From positions 1 through 64,000 of the forward strand of contig CAVEQO010000003.1 in the NCBI GenBank assembly GCA_963617965.1: a stretch of DNA of 64,000 bases, in the 5' to 3' direction. The notes under the pieces are model-generated. The model saw nothing but the letters and a program-made list of their open reading frames with translations, made no database searches and had not been told where the DNA came from. A program made the position numbers and the translations under genes. Shown one piece after another: positions 43,463 through 52,032 of this stretch; positions within the stretch are counted from its first letter, which is position 1; every line of letters starts with the position of its first letter. This stretch comes from UBA6382 sp963617965. Its GTDB lineage: Bacteria; Bacteroidota; Bacteroidia; Bacteroidales; Bacteroidaceae.

Positions 43463-44305
43463 CTATGGCCACAAGTTGAGGGTTGCCGATGCTTCAAGAC
43501 TGTCTTGAAGCGGTTGCGGCACGGAGTGGAAAAGATCGTATCCGGTGAGTGCTTCCACGGAATCTATATTGCATGCGTAGTAGGTCATGGGGTGGGTCTC
43601 CGTGTTGTTGGAATAGATAAAGGCAACGCCCTTTTCTTTTCCTTTGTCAAGGCACAATATTGCCTTGAAGAATTTTTCCGGCACCGGAATGCGTTTGTTT
43701 AGCCTGCGGTGTCTGCGGTTTTCAAACAAAGGTCCGCATACGATGTAAAGAGTGGAACTGTGCGTCCGCACCCGGTTTCTGCATGCCGATTCCAACTCTT
43801 CCCAGTCGCCGCCGTTGAGGGTCTGCGTTTGCGGGCAGACATTTGACAGGTAGAAAGACTGTTCCATGGCGGCCTTGCTCCATTTGTTGTCGGCGGCAGG
43901 ACACATGTGCCCTCTGCTGTAGCCGGAGTTTTTGTAGTCGTCGAGCCTTGACCGCTGCCCGTCGCCAAGATCCGGGTCTTCTGAAAAATTGTTGGAGCGT
44001 CTTGTGCTACCGTCAAGTCTGTATGGAGTCAGTGCCCAGCTCACGTAGTTCGGTTGTCTGGTCTCGGCGTTGTAGGAACAGGTGTATCCCTCGCGCTGCA
44101 ATATCACCTCTCCGCTTACGGGTGATGCCATAAGCGGTATGGGCACGGCATTCCGTGAGGATATCGCAGAAGATGGACGCGCGTGGGGTATCTCTTCCCT
44201 GCCTGTTTCCGTGTGTTGTCTGGTATTGCATTGATTCTGGACGGCAAACAGAACCAATGCGCATACTGCAAGCGGCAATATTTTGGGCAAATTCTTTTTT
44301 GTCAT
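43463..44305 (-). CDS. Secreted DNA/RNA non-specific endonuclease (SRGH variant)
   Basis: A 280-residue exported nuclease of the NucA/EndoG beta-beta-alpha-Me family. An N-terminal hydrophobic segment (ILPLAVCALVLFAVQ, residues ~9-23) acts as signal or anchor. The catalytic block is YSRGHMCPAADNKW near residues 129-142: the general-base His (133) and the later metal-ligand Asn (YLSNVCPQTQTLN) are present, but the usual DRGH reads SRGH. The partner block WEELE follows. It may digest extracellular nucleic acid for nutrition. The gene converges with the aminotransferase gene, with 65 bases between their ends. Confidence 0.86.
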   Translation of the reverse strand: MTKKNLPKILPLAVCALVLFAVQNQCNTRQHTETGREEIPHARPSSAISSRNAVPIPLMASPVSGEVILQREGYTCSYNAETRQPNYVSWALTPYRLDGSTRRSNNFSEDPDLGDGQRSRLDDYKNSGYSRGHMCPAADNKWSKAAMEQSFYLSNVCPQTQTLNGGDWEELESACRNRVRTHSSTLYIVCGPLFENRRHRRLNKRIPVPEKFFKAILCLDKGKEKGVAFIYSNNTETHPMTYYACNIDSVEALTGYDLFHSVPQPLQDSLEASATLNLWP

Positions 44306-44323
44306 AAGACTGGGTAATGGTGA

Positions 44324-44509
44324 TCAAGGTGTTGTCTCTGCGACAGGGTTCTGCACGGGCACAATCTGTTGGGCAAGATCTGCACCGCTTCCATGTTTGT
44401 GCCTTTGCATCAAAGCGCAGGCCTGGTCTTCCATGGCATGAAAACACCAGTAGCCCAGGATAAGCCTGAATGCGGAGTCATAAACGGGATTGGCAATGTG
44501 CAGTATCAT
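44324..44509 (-). pseudogene. Remnant of a PD-(D/E)XK/Rpn-like nuclease family gene
   Basis: The frame begins MILHIANPVYDSAFR, which closely resembles the first residues (MxxIANPxYDxxFKxxM) of a large Bacteroidales family annotated as PD-(D/E)XK nuclease/Rpn-like transposase proteins of about 300 residues. After that the sequence no longer resembles the family and stops at residue 61. An intact promoter lies immediately upstream. I read this as a gene whose 5' end and promoter survived a deletion; a genuine small protein is the alternative. The similarity rests on memory of the family and about 15 residues. Confidence 0.45.
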
Positions 44510-44530
44510 GGTCAGTGTTTTTCGCGCAGG

Positions 44531-44562
44531 CAAACTTACCAATATTGCGTGACAGCACCAAA
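44531..44562 (-). promoter_or_regulatory. Promoter upstream of the nuclease remnant
   Basis: On the minus strand TTTG (44559-44562) precedes TAAGTTTG (44531-44538) with 20 bases between: an exact Bacteroidota promoter. It would transcribe the remnant at 44509 with a leader of about 15 bases, and could also read on into the secreted nuclease gene. Confidence 0.8.
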
Positions 44563-44743
44563 ATATGGTGCGTTTTTGTCGATCTTGCTATAGTTCCACA
44601 CAACCGTTATAGTTTTTAAAGGAGAAGATAGTGTTGGTCACATCGGGCCAATCTCGGCTCGTCTGCTGCGTCTTTGGAATGCCGGAAAAGGAGACGGAAA
44701 TATTTTGTGGCCGGAAAACACTTCGCCTATAGAGAATAATTAG

Positions 44744-44751
44744 TACTTTTG
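44744..44751 (+). promoter_or_regulatory. -7 element (TACTTTTG) for the penicillin-binding protein gene
   Basis: Exact TAnnTTTG match, 26 bases before the GTG start at 44778. Only TTCG (44722-44725), 18 bases upstream, can serve as -33. The distance supports the early GTG start. Confidence 0.5.
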
Positions 44752-44777
44752 ACCGCTGAAACAACAAATATCTGCCT

Positions 44778-47156
44778 GTGGAAAAGTCTGGACTTACGGT
44801 TCTGCTTGTGCGCATCCGCAATTGGGGCTGCTATGCGTACAGGAGTCTGGTCATGTTGCCTGTATCCTGGTGGCACTGGTACTGCGCCCTGTTTACGGGC
44901 AAACCATGGTACAAAAAGATGTTCTATGGGTTGTTAACCATATTTTTCCTCCTGTTTTTCTATGTGTTCGGGGTGTATGTCAATCTGCTGTGGCTTTTTG
45001 GCAAAATGCCGTCGATAGAGAGCATCATGCACCCCGAGACGGACGAAGCCTCTGTCATATATTCTGCTGACGGCAAGGTGTTGGGGCGATTTTTCAGGGA
45101 GAACCGTTCAAACGTGAAATATGCGGACGTGGACTCTATGTTTTTCCGTACCTTGATAGACACAGAGGACGAGCGTTTCTATGAGCATCACGGAATTGAC
45201 TACCAAGGTATCGGTGCCGCCGTGAAGGACATCATCAGAGGCAATCCTCGCGGTGCTTCCACCATTACCCAGCAGTTGGCGAAAAACCTGTACAGGGTGC
45301 GTACACAGTTCTCCATGGGACTGTTGGGGCATATTCCAGGTCTCAGAATACTTATAATGAAGACCAAGGAATGTATTATTGCCACAGAGCTTGAGATGCT
45401 TTACAGCAAGAAAGAGATTCTGGAGATGTATGTCAACACCGTTGACTTCGGCTGCGGGGCCTATGGCATACGTACGGCAGCGAAGACATATTTCGGCAAG
45501 ACTCCAGACAGACTCAACATAGAGGAGAGTGCGGTACTGGTAGGTCTGCTGAAGGCAACTTCCACATACAACCCGCATACTAACTACGAACGGGCATTGG
45601 CACGCCGCAACGTAGTGCTGCGCAATCTTCTGGATCATGATGATGTCACTCGCGCACAGTTTGACTCGCTCTGCGCTCTGCCCATAGACATGAGCCGGTT
45701 CAGGATAGAAAAAGTCTATGACGGCTCGGCTCCTTACCTGCGCCAAGAGATAGCCCGTCTGCTTGATGACAAGTTTGAGGGGAAGGAATTGGGGTCTGTG
45801 GATCTCTACGGTGACGGATTGCGTATCTATACCGCTATTGACAGCCGTATGCAGCACTATGCAGAGGAAGCGGTGCTTGCACAGATGAAGTTCCTACAGC
45901 GCAATTTCCGTATGCGTTCAGATGTTGCTGAACGTTATGTGCAGACGGTGGTCCGTTCCATGCCGCGCTACAAGGCGGTGAGGGACAATGCCGACTCTCT
46001 CAGGCATTTCCTTGATGTAGAGCTTAACCGTATACATGAAGTTACTATCAACAACCCTTACACTGGGGCAGAGACAGCGATGATGTCTTCGCGTGACTCA
46101 ATACGTACCATGTTGGGTTTTCTACAGGCGGGATTTGTGGTAATGGAGCCAAGCACGCATCATGTCAAGGCGTGGGTCGGCAACCTCAACTTCAAGACAT
46201 GGAATCATGACAATGTGGTGGCCCGCCACCAGACCGGGTCTACTTTCAAAGGGTTGGTCTATATGGCGGCAATGGAACAGGGATGGACTCCGTGCGACCG
46301 TATTGTTGACAAAGCCCCGGAGACGGTCACTTTGCTCAAATCATATGAGTCTGGGGCAAATATGTATCTTCGTTCTGCGTTCAAGTACAGCAAGAACGGA
46401 GCTGCCATCAACCTGTGTGACCGTGTAGGGGTGAAAAACGTGATTCGTCTGGCGCGCAAGTGTGGCATTAGTGACCCCCTGTATCAGGATTGTCAGAATC
46501 TCACGCTCGGCTCTTCTTCAACCAGATTGCGCGATTTGGTCAATGCCTATGCTGTGATCTGTGCCAACGGCTATGCCCGCAAGCCCGTAATCATAACCAA
46601 GGTGGTAGATCGTGCCGGAAATGTGATATACAGCGAGGAGGAAGAACCTCAACAGCAGGTGATATCAAGACGTGCGGCATTCCTTATGCAACAGCTGCTC
46701 AAGGCCGGGATGGAGGGAACATCGCACTCGTTGGCAAACTATGTTTCGCGCTTTATGGGCGACACCGATTTTGGTGGGAAAACCGGCACTACGAACGAGG
46801 GTGCCGATGCTTTGTATGTGGGCGTGATACCCAATCTTGTCGGCGGAGTTTGGGTGGGTGGAGAATACCGCGGCATTCACCCATACGGTTCGGGGGCCAG
46901 TGTGTCATTGCCCGTCTGGGGCAAGTTTCTGCAGAAAGTGCTGGGCGATTCCCGCTACAGGAACTACAGAACGAGATTTCCGGATATGAGGAACATTGCA
47001 AAGAGTTGTTACCAGTGTGGCACAATGGTGTGGGTAGACAGCGACACCGTGGATGCGACTGCCGGAGGTGTAGACCCGGCGGTACCGTCTGCCGGGACGG
47101 AAATTTCACTTCCGGCATCTGCAACCAATGAAGAGCAACAGAAACCCAAGATTTGA
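44778..47156 (+). CDS. Class A penicillin-binding protein (transglycosylase/transpeptidase)
   Basis: A bifunctional peptidoglycan synthase of 792 residues, anchored by one helix (FYGLLTIFFLLFFYVFGVYV, about 49-68). The GT51 domain shows EDERFYEHHGIDYQGIGAA near residue 127 and GASTITQQLAKNLYRVR near 157. The transpeptidase domain shows the serine motif STFKGLVYMA near residue 490, SKNG (SxN) near 536 and GKTGTTNEGAD near 668. All catalytic motifs are present. The start is GTG 44778; an ATG at 44853 would remove 25 residues before the helix. The end overlaps the acyltransferase gene by 29 bases. Confidence 0.92.
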   Translation: MEKSGLTVLLVRIRNWGCYAYRSLVMLPVSWWHWYCALFTGKPWYKKMFYGLLTIFFLLFFYVFGVYVNLLWLFGKMPSIESIMHPETDEASVIYSADGKVLGRFFRENRSNVKYADVDSMFFRTLIDTEDERFYEHHGIDYQGIGAAVKDIIRGNPRGASTITQQLAKNLYRVRTQFSMGLLGHIPGLRILIMKTKECIIATELEMLYSKKEILEMYVNTVDFGCGAYGIRTAAKTYFGKTPDRLNIEESAVLVGLLKATSTYNPHTNYERALARRNVVLRNLLDHDDVTRAQFDSLCALPIDMSRFRIEKVYDGSAPYLRQEIARLLDDKFEGKELGSVDLYGDGLRIYTAIDSRMQHYAEEAVLAQMKFLQRNFRMRSDVAERYVQTVVRSMPRYKAVRDNADSLRHFLDVELNRIHEVTINNPYTGAETAMMSSRDSIRTMLGFLQAGFVVMEPSTHHVKAWVGNLNFKTWNHDNVVARHQTGSTFKGLVYMAAMEQGWTPCDRIVDKAPETVTLLKSYESGANMYLRSAFKYSKNGAAINLCDRVGVKNVIRLARKCGISDPLYQDCQNLTLGSSSTRLRDLVNAYAVICANGYARKPVIITKVVDRAGNVIYSEEEEPQQQVISRRAAFLMQQLLKAGMEGTSHSLANYVSRFMGDTDFGGKTGTTNEGADALYVGVIPNLVGGVWVGGEYRGIHPYGSGASVSLPVWGKFLQKVLGDSRYRNYRTRFPDMRNIAKSCYQCGTMVWVDSDTVDATAGGVDPAVPSAGTEISLPASATNEEQQKPKI

Positions 47157-48150
47157 ACTGATAAGGATTTGCGCCATCGCTTTCGTGGTGTTGCATCATG
47201 TGCTGCTGTTTGGCGCGGGCGGTTGCGGCTATCTCAGCCCATTTTCTGCAGATGCAAAAGGGGTGACGTGCGTGGCGGTCAACTCTGTTGCCGTGACAGG
47301 CGTCAATCTGTTTGTCATGATTTCAGGCTGGTTCGGCATACACCACGTATGGAAACCCGCGATGCGGTTGATGGTGGAGTGTGCGGTGTTCGGTGCGGTT
47401 GCCTTGGCGTTATCACTGTGCCTGTCCGTGCTTTTCCCGATAGACCATGTTGATTCCACCTCGGTTTGGACTCGACTTTGGCATAGCGTGAGGTTCACTA
47501 ACTGGTGGTTTGTAACCCACTACCTGATGCTTCTGCTCCTGTCTCCTTTGCTGGAGCAGAGTCTGAAGAATATCTGTCGCAGGGACTTTGAAAGGGTGCT
47601 GGCAGCTTTTGCCGTATTCACCTTCATATTCGGTTTTGGTTGGGGATTTGTCAATGCCAGTGGCTACAATGTGCTGAATTTCGTGATGCTGTATCTTGTA
47701 GCCCGTTATATGAGGCTTTTTCCAGAGTCACCGATATGCAGGATTGTCTGTGGAAGACCGTGGCTGACAGTGCTGTCGTGTGTGGGATTGATGTCCTTGT
47801 GGTTCCTTTGCGACACGTGCAGCTGGCAACCCGGTCGCAACTGCAAGGCATGGAACTATAACTGCCCACTCGTGGTGGCAGAATCCATGGCGGTGTTTTC
47901 TTTGTTTCTAAGGATGAAACCGGCAAAGTGGAATGTTGCGGCAGTATCGTCATGCGTGTTCGGAGTCTATCTCATTCAGAGTTCGCCTGACCTTGTGCTT
48001 TTCCGCAACGCTTTTGGTGAATGGCTGTGGCGTGAGTGTGGTTTTGCGGGCGTGGTGTTGGCTGTGGTTGCATTGTTGCTCGTGTGCCTGTTGCTGAGTG
48101 CCGTTGTCATGCAGCCGTTGCGCTTCTTGTTCCGCAGAGTTGGGCTGTGA
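47128..48150 (+). CDS. Acyltransferase family 3 membrane protein
   Basis: A 340-residue inner-membrane protein with about ten hydrophobic segments. The N-terminal RFELIRICAIAFVVLHHVLL, with its Arg and His pair, is the usual start of acyltransferase family 3 (OafA/NodX/WecH type), which acetylates or otherwise acylates envelope sugars. Substrate is unknown. It overlaps the PBP gene by 29 bases in another frame, so the two are co-transcribed and may act on the same envelope layer. It converges with miaA with only seven bases between their stops. Confidence 0.85.
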   Translation: MKSNRNPRFELIRICAIAFVVLHHVLLFGAGGCGYLSPFSADAKGVTCVAVNSVAVTGVNLFVMISGWFGIHHVWKPAMRLMVECAVFGAVALALSLCLSVLFPIDHVDSTSVWTRLWHSVRFTNWWFVTHYLMLLLLSPLLEQSLKNICRRDFERVLAAFAVFTFIFGFGWGFVNASGYNVLNFVMLYLVARYMRLFPESPICRIVCGRPWLTVLSCVGLMSLWFLCDTCSWQPGRNCKAWNYNCPLVVAESMAVFSLFLRMKPAKWNVAAVSSCVFGVYLIQSSPDLVLFRNAFGEWLWRECGFAGVVLAVVALLLVCLLLSAVVMQPLRFLFRRVGL

Positions 48151-48157
48151 CTTTCGA

Positions 48158-49063
48158 TCAAGGTTTGGATCTCCGCAAGTCTACAAAAGAAAGAATCGCT
48201 TGTGTGTCATCTGGATTGAACCATGTCATCTCGGGGTCTTTCTTGTACCACGTGAGTTGTTTTTTTGCATAGATGCGTGTGTTTCGTTGCATCTTTTGTA
48301 TGGCGGTGTCAAAGTCCCATTCCCCATCGAAGAACTTGAACATTTCTTTGTAGCCTACGGTGTTAAGACTGTTGAGACTGCGCAGCGGGTAGACCTTGCG
48401 AGCCTCGTTTTCGAAACCCATATCAATCATCTGGAGAACCCTCTGGTTGATGCGCCCAAAGAGCTCTTCGCGCGGACGGTTAAGTCCTATCCTTACAATG
48501 CGGAACGGGCGAGGTTTGGTTTGACTGGTGAGAAACGAAGAATACGGTCGTCCCGTCATGTGGCAGATTTCAAGGGCGTGAATAATCCGTCTCGGGTTGT
48601 TGAGATCTACCTTGCCGTAGTATATGGGATCAAGGTCTTTCAGTTTTTCACGCAAAAAATCCAGCCCTCCGTTTTCATATTGCTGTTTGAGGGTGCGGCG
48701 CGTGGTGTCGTCAATGGTAGGGATGTCGTCAATGCCGTTGCATACAGCGTCAATGTACATCATGCTTCCGCCTGTCAGCAAGATGTTGGGTGACTGTGTG
48801 AAGAGAGTTGGCAAAAGGTGGATTACGTCTTGTTCGTATTCTGCGGCGCTGTAGTATTCTTCAAGATTCAGCGTGCCTACAAAATAGTGCTTCACCATAG
48901 CTTGCTGCTGCGGTGTGGGAGCGGCAGTGCCAATGGGCAAATGCCGGTATATTTGCCGGGAATCAGCATTTATGATCGGTGAGTTGAGCTTTTGGGCGAT
49001 GGTTAGCGACAGGTCTGTCTTGCCGACCCCGGTCGGACCTGTCAGGACGAATAGCGTGTTCAT
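48158..49063 (-). CDS. miaA: tRNA dimethylallyltransferase
   Basis: A 301-residue enzyme that adds a dimethylallyl group to A37 of tRNAs that read codons starting with U. The P-loop LTGPTGVGKTDLS is at residues ~6-18, followed by NADSRQIYRHLPIGTAAP and the C-terminal TRQLTWYKK-like region (here KKQLTWYKKDPEMTW). The ATG at 49063 (MNTLFVL) was chosen over one at 49081 because it begins directly at the first strand. Last gene of the long leftward run. Confidence 0.95.
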   Translation of the reverse strand: MNTLFVLTGPTGVGKTDLSLTIAQKLNSPIINADSRQIYRHLPIGTAAPTPQQQAMVKHYFVGTLNLEEYYSAAEYEQDVIHLLPTLFTQSPNILLTGGSMMYIDAVCNGIDDIPTIDDTTRRTLKQQYENGGLDFLREKLKDLDPIYYGKVDLNNPRRIIHALEICHMTGRPYSSFLTSQTKPRPFRIVRIGLNRPREELFGRINQRVLQMIDMGFENEARKVYPLRSLNSLNTVGYKEMFKFFDGEWDFDTAIQKMQRNTRIYAKKQLTWYKKDPEMTWFNPDDTQAILSFVDLRRSKP

Positions 49064-49231
49064 GGCAAAAACAGGTTTCACCGCACCTTATGGGACGATA
49101 AAACCTGCGTCTGTTGGTTGTCTTTCAAGGAGGAGTTGTTTGTGACCGTTCTTGCAGTCTGCACGGCATATTATTCTGACACCTGCATATCCGCATTGCT
49201 TCCATGATGTCATGTGGCGCAATAGGATGAC

Positions 49232-49759
49232 CTACTCTATAGTATAGGAGTCAGGATCGTACTCGTCGTCGTTGAACCCCTCTTCGTCGTCAAGGTCAAG
49301 ATCGATGTTTTTGTCTTCGGTCGCAATGCTGCTGAAATCCAGATCAAAGTCGTTGAGCTGTTTCGGAGCCGGACCTCTGGATTGCGTACACTCAGCGCAG
49401 TCAAGTTTTGCCCCCGTTATAATGTCTGTCACCTCAAGATAAAACACACGGTCGTTGGCGGGATCAAACGTGAATACGAGTTTCTGTTCCTCTTCCTCTA
49501 TGAGATCGGAAAGTCTGGTTTCTGCCATGATGTAGATGTCCTGGTCTTCTGCAGAGGTCCCCATGTCTTCCCTGACAACCTGTTGCTTCTCTTCCCAGGC
49601 ATCAGAACAGATGCTGAAACTTGTAATCTGGCTGTCGTCATAGTCACAGGACTCAAGTATGGCTTTGTTCAAATCCAGAAAAGAACAATCCGAGTCAATG
49701 GTGATTTCGCGGAAGAAATTCTCGACCTCGTCACAGATGATGGCGATTTTAAATAGCAT
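49232..49759 (-). CDS. pRiA4b ORF-3-like domain protein
   Basis: A 175-residue, strongly acidic soluble protein. The first 130 residues have the plasmid pRiA4b ORF-3-like fold pattern (MLFKIAIICDEVENFFREITIDSDCSF in part, then KLVFTFDPANDRVFYLEV). The tail is almost only Asp/Glu (NIDLDLDDEEGFNDDEYD). Function is unknown. It lies 17 bases downstream of lpxA and 168 bases before miaA on the same strand, an arrangement I recall as common in Bacteroidales. Confidence 0.78.
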   Translation of the reverse strand: MLFKIAIICDEVENFFREITIDSDCSFLDLNKAILESCDYDDSQITSFSICSDAWEEKQQVVREDMGTSAEDQDIYIMAETRLSDLIEEEEQKLVFTFDPANDRVFYLEVTDIITGAKLDCAECTQSRGPAPKQLNDFDLDFSSIATEDKNIDLDLDDEEGFNDDEYDPDSYTIE

Positions 49760-49776
49760 GTGTTTTGTTTTGGCGG

Positions 49777-50550
49777 TTAGTAAACAATGCCCCGTTTGGA
49801 GGTCTTTACAAAATCAAGGATGTATTCCACATCGGGATTGTCAGGGATTTGCTCGCGTACCATTGCCATCCGCTCTTCAAAGGTGAAGGTGCGGTTGTAG
49901 AGGATGCGGTATGTTTCATGAATGTCGTCAATCTGCTTGTCCGTGAATTTGCGTCTGCGCAATCCAATAAGGTTAAGTCCGCAGTATGTGGCAGGTTCGC
50001 GTGCCACTGTTGAGAAAGGCGGAATGTCCTGACTCGTTCGTGTGCCGCCACCGAGCATAGAGTAACTGCCTACCCGACAGAACTGGTGTATGAGTACGTT
50101 GGCACTTATCACGGCAAAGTTGTCGATGACGACCTCGCCTGCGATTTTTGTGCTATTGCCGATGATGTCACCGTTGCCCACCGAGGCATCGTGGGCAACG
50201 TGTACGCCTTCCATGAGAAGATTGTTGTCGCCGACAACAGTCTTGCCTTTGGCTCTTGTTCCGCGGTTTACGGTCACGTTTTCGCGTATTTTGTTGTAGT
50301 TGCCGATTTCTGCCGTAGTGTCTTCTCCCTGAAATTTCAAGTCCTGCGGTATGGCACTGATTACGGCTCCAGGAAAAAAGGTGTTGCCATTGCCTATGCG
50401 TGCGCCATAGAGTATTGTCACGCTGTTCATGAGGATGTTGTCATCGCCAATCACTACATTCTTGTCAATGTAGCAAAAAGGTCCGATCTCGCAGTTTTTG
50501 CCGATTACGGATTCGGGATGCACAAAGGCTAAAGGACTGATGTTACTCAT
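49777..50550 (-). CDS. lpxA: UDP-N-acetylglucosamine O-acyltransferase
   Basis: The first step of lipid A synthesis, acyl transfer from acyl-ACP to UDP-GlcNAc. The 257-residue protein is a left-handed beta-helix of hexapeptide repeats (VIGKNCEIGPFCYIDKNVVI) with the catalytic His in VHVAHDASVGN near residue 122 and a helical C-terminus. The ATG at 50550 (MSNISPLAFVHP) is the family start; the longer frame to 50670 adds unrelated basic sequence. It follows lpxC-fabZ by 64 bases. Confidence 0.95.
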   Translation of the reverse strand: MSNISPLAFVHPESVIGKNCEIGPFCYIDKNVVIGDDNILMNSVTILYGARIGNGNTFFPGAVISAIPQDLKFQGEDTTAEIGNYNKIRENVTVNRGTRAKGKTVVGDNNLLMEGVHVAHDASVGNGDIIGNSTKIAGEVVIDNFAVISANVLIHQFCRVGSYSMLGGGTRTSQDIPPFSTVAREPATYCGLNLIGLRRRKFTDKQIDDIHETYRILYNRTFTFEERMAMVREQIPDNPDVEYILDFVKTSKRGIVY

Positions 50551-50614
50551 TTTTTGTGTTGTGTAGATGAATAGGATTTGGCAACAGGTCACACGGCTTA
50601 TTGCCGGCAGAACC

Positions 50615-52000
50615 CTATCTGTTTTTCGTGAGTTGTGCGGTAAAGGTACATTCGCTGACAATTTTCTCACCTACGAAGATGTAGCCTTTCATAGACGATA
50701 TTCCGTGGCGTACTGGGGCGAGCAGTTCTACCTTGAATATCAAGGTGTCGCCCGGCACTACTTTTTGACGGAACTTGGCGTTGTCTATACGCATGAAATA
50801 AGAACTCCATTCTTCGGGCTTTTCAAGTTGGTTCAGAATCAACAGCCCACCGGCCTGGGCCATGGCCTCTATCTGTAACACGCCCGGCATTACCGGCTCC
50901 TGCGGGAAATGACCTTGGAAGAAAGGCTCGTTGCTGGTCACGTTCTTTATCCCGACAATGTAGTTGGTGCCCATTTCTATTATTTTGTCTACCAGCTGCA
51001 TAGGATAACGGTGCGGAAGCAGTTCGCGTATGCGGTTGACATCCATCAACGGAGCTTTGTTGCAGTCATATTGTGGAGCCTGTACCTCGTGAGCCCGTAT
51101 CTCGCGTTGCATCTGCCGCGCAAATTTGTTGTTGATGGTGTGACCGGGTTTTGTAGCTATTATGCGGCCTTTCAGCGGTCGGCCGATAAGAGCCATGTCG
51201 CCAATGATGTCAAGCACTTTGTGCCGGGCGGGCTCGTTTTTCCATACCAACGGCTTGGTGTTGAGAAATCCGAGCTTGGTGGCGTCTTTGTGCTCAATGC
51301 CTACTTCGTCTGCGAGGCGGTCAAGACGCTCCTGCGAAATCTGGTTCTCGTAAATCACTATGGCGTTGTTGAGGTCTCCGCCCTTTATCAGTCCCGCATT
51401 GATGAGCGGCTCTACTTCGCGGACGAATACAAACGTGCGCGCTCCTGCAATTTCCGTTTCAAAGGAGTGGACATCTTCAATGGTGGCAAACTGGCTTGCA
51501 AACCAGTCGCTGTCATAGGATATCATTGCCGTCAAGCTGAATTTGTCATCGGGAAGCAGCACAATGGATGCCCCTGTCTTTTCGTCGCGGAATTCCGCTT
51601 TTTTCTTTATTACGTAGTAATTCCGTTCTTCTTTCTGCTCTTCCTTGCCGACCCTGTTGATGTTGTCCACGTATGTCTGTGCACTGCCTTCAAGGATAGG
51701 CATCTCTGGACCGTTGACTTGAATGAGGCAGTTGTCAACCCCCATCCCGCAGAGTGCGGCGAGGGCGTGCTCCACTGTGCCTATGCGCACATCGCCTTTT
51801 GCCAGAACTGTACTACGCGTAGTGTCGGCAACATTGTCGGCAACCCCTTCTACTATAGGCTGTCCTTCAAGGTCAATGCGTTGGAACTTGTATCCTGTGT
51901 TTTCTGGCGCAGGATTGAACGTTGCTACGGTGTATATCCCCGTGTGAAGCCCTTTGCCTTCCACGGAGAATGTTCCTTTCAGCGTATGTTGTTTTGACAT
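50615..52000 (-). CDS. lpxC-fabZ: Bifunctional LpxC-FabZ: UDP-3-O-acyl-GlcNAc deacetylase / 3-hydroxyacyl-ACP dehydratase
   Basis: A 461-residue fusion. The LpxC part (about 1-300) makes the committed step of lipid A and shows VEHALAALCGMGVDNCLI near residue 76 (zinc His) and HKVLDIIGDMALIG near 257. The FabZ part (about 315-455) shows LLPHRYPMQLVDKI and the catalytic FFQGHFPQEPVMPGVLQ region. This fusion is a known trait of Bacteroidota. Joining the two ties lipid A and fatty-acid synthesis, which compete for 3-hydroxyacyl-ACP. It lies 32 bases after lpxD. Confidence 0.95.
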   Translation of the reverse strand: MSKQHTLKGTFSVEGKGLHTGIYTVATFNPAPENTGYKFQRIDLEGQPIVEGVADNVADTTRSTVLAKGDVRIGTVEHALAALCGMGVDNCLIQVNGPEMPILEGSAQTYVDNINRVGKEEQKEERNYYVIKKKAEFRDEKTGASIVLLPDDKFSLTAMISYDSDWFASQFATIEDVHSFETEIAGARTFVFVREVEPLINAGLIKGGDLNNAIVIYENQISQERLDRLADEVGIEHKDATKLGFLNTKPLVWKNEPARHKVLDIIGDMALIGRPLKGRIIATKPGHTINNKFARQMQREIRAHEVQAPQYDCNKAPLMDVNRIRELLPHRYPMQLVDKIIEMGTNYIVGIKNVTSNEPFFQGHFPQEPVMPGVLQIEAMAQAGGLLILNQLEKPEEWSSYFMRIDNAKFRQKVVPGDTLIFKVELLAPVRHGISSMKGYIFVGEKIVSECTFTAQLTKNR

Positions 52001-52032
52001 ATGTTGTGTGTTGTATGGATTTCAGAGTGGTG

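Noticed and set aside
44588..44821. A 77-residue minus-strand frame overlapping the PBP promoter
   Set aside because: It covers the -7 element and the start of the PBP gene and resembles no known family.
50909..51997. A 362-residue plus-strand frame opposite lpxC-fabZ
   Set aside because: Antisense shadow; the minus-strand gene has all LpxC and FabZ motifs.
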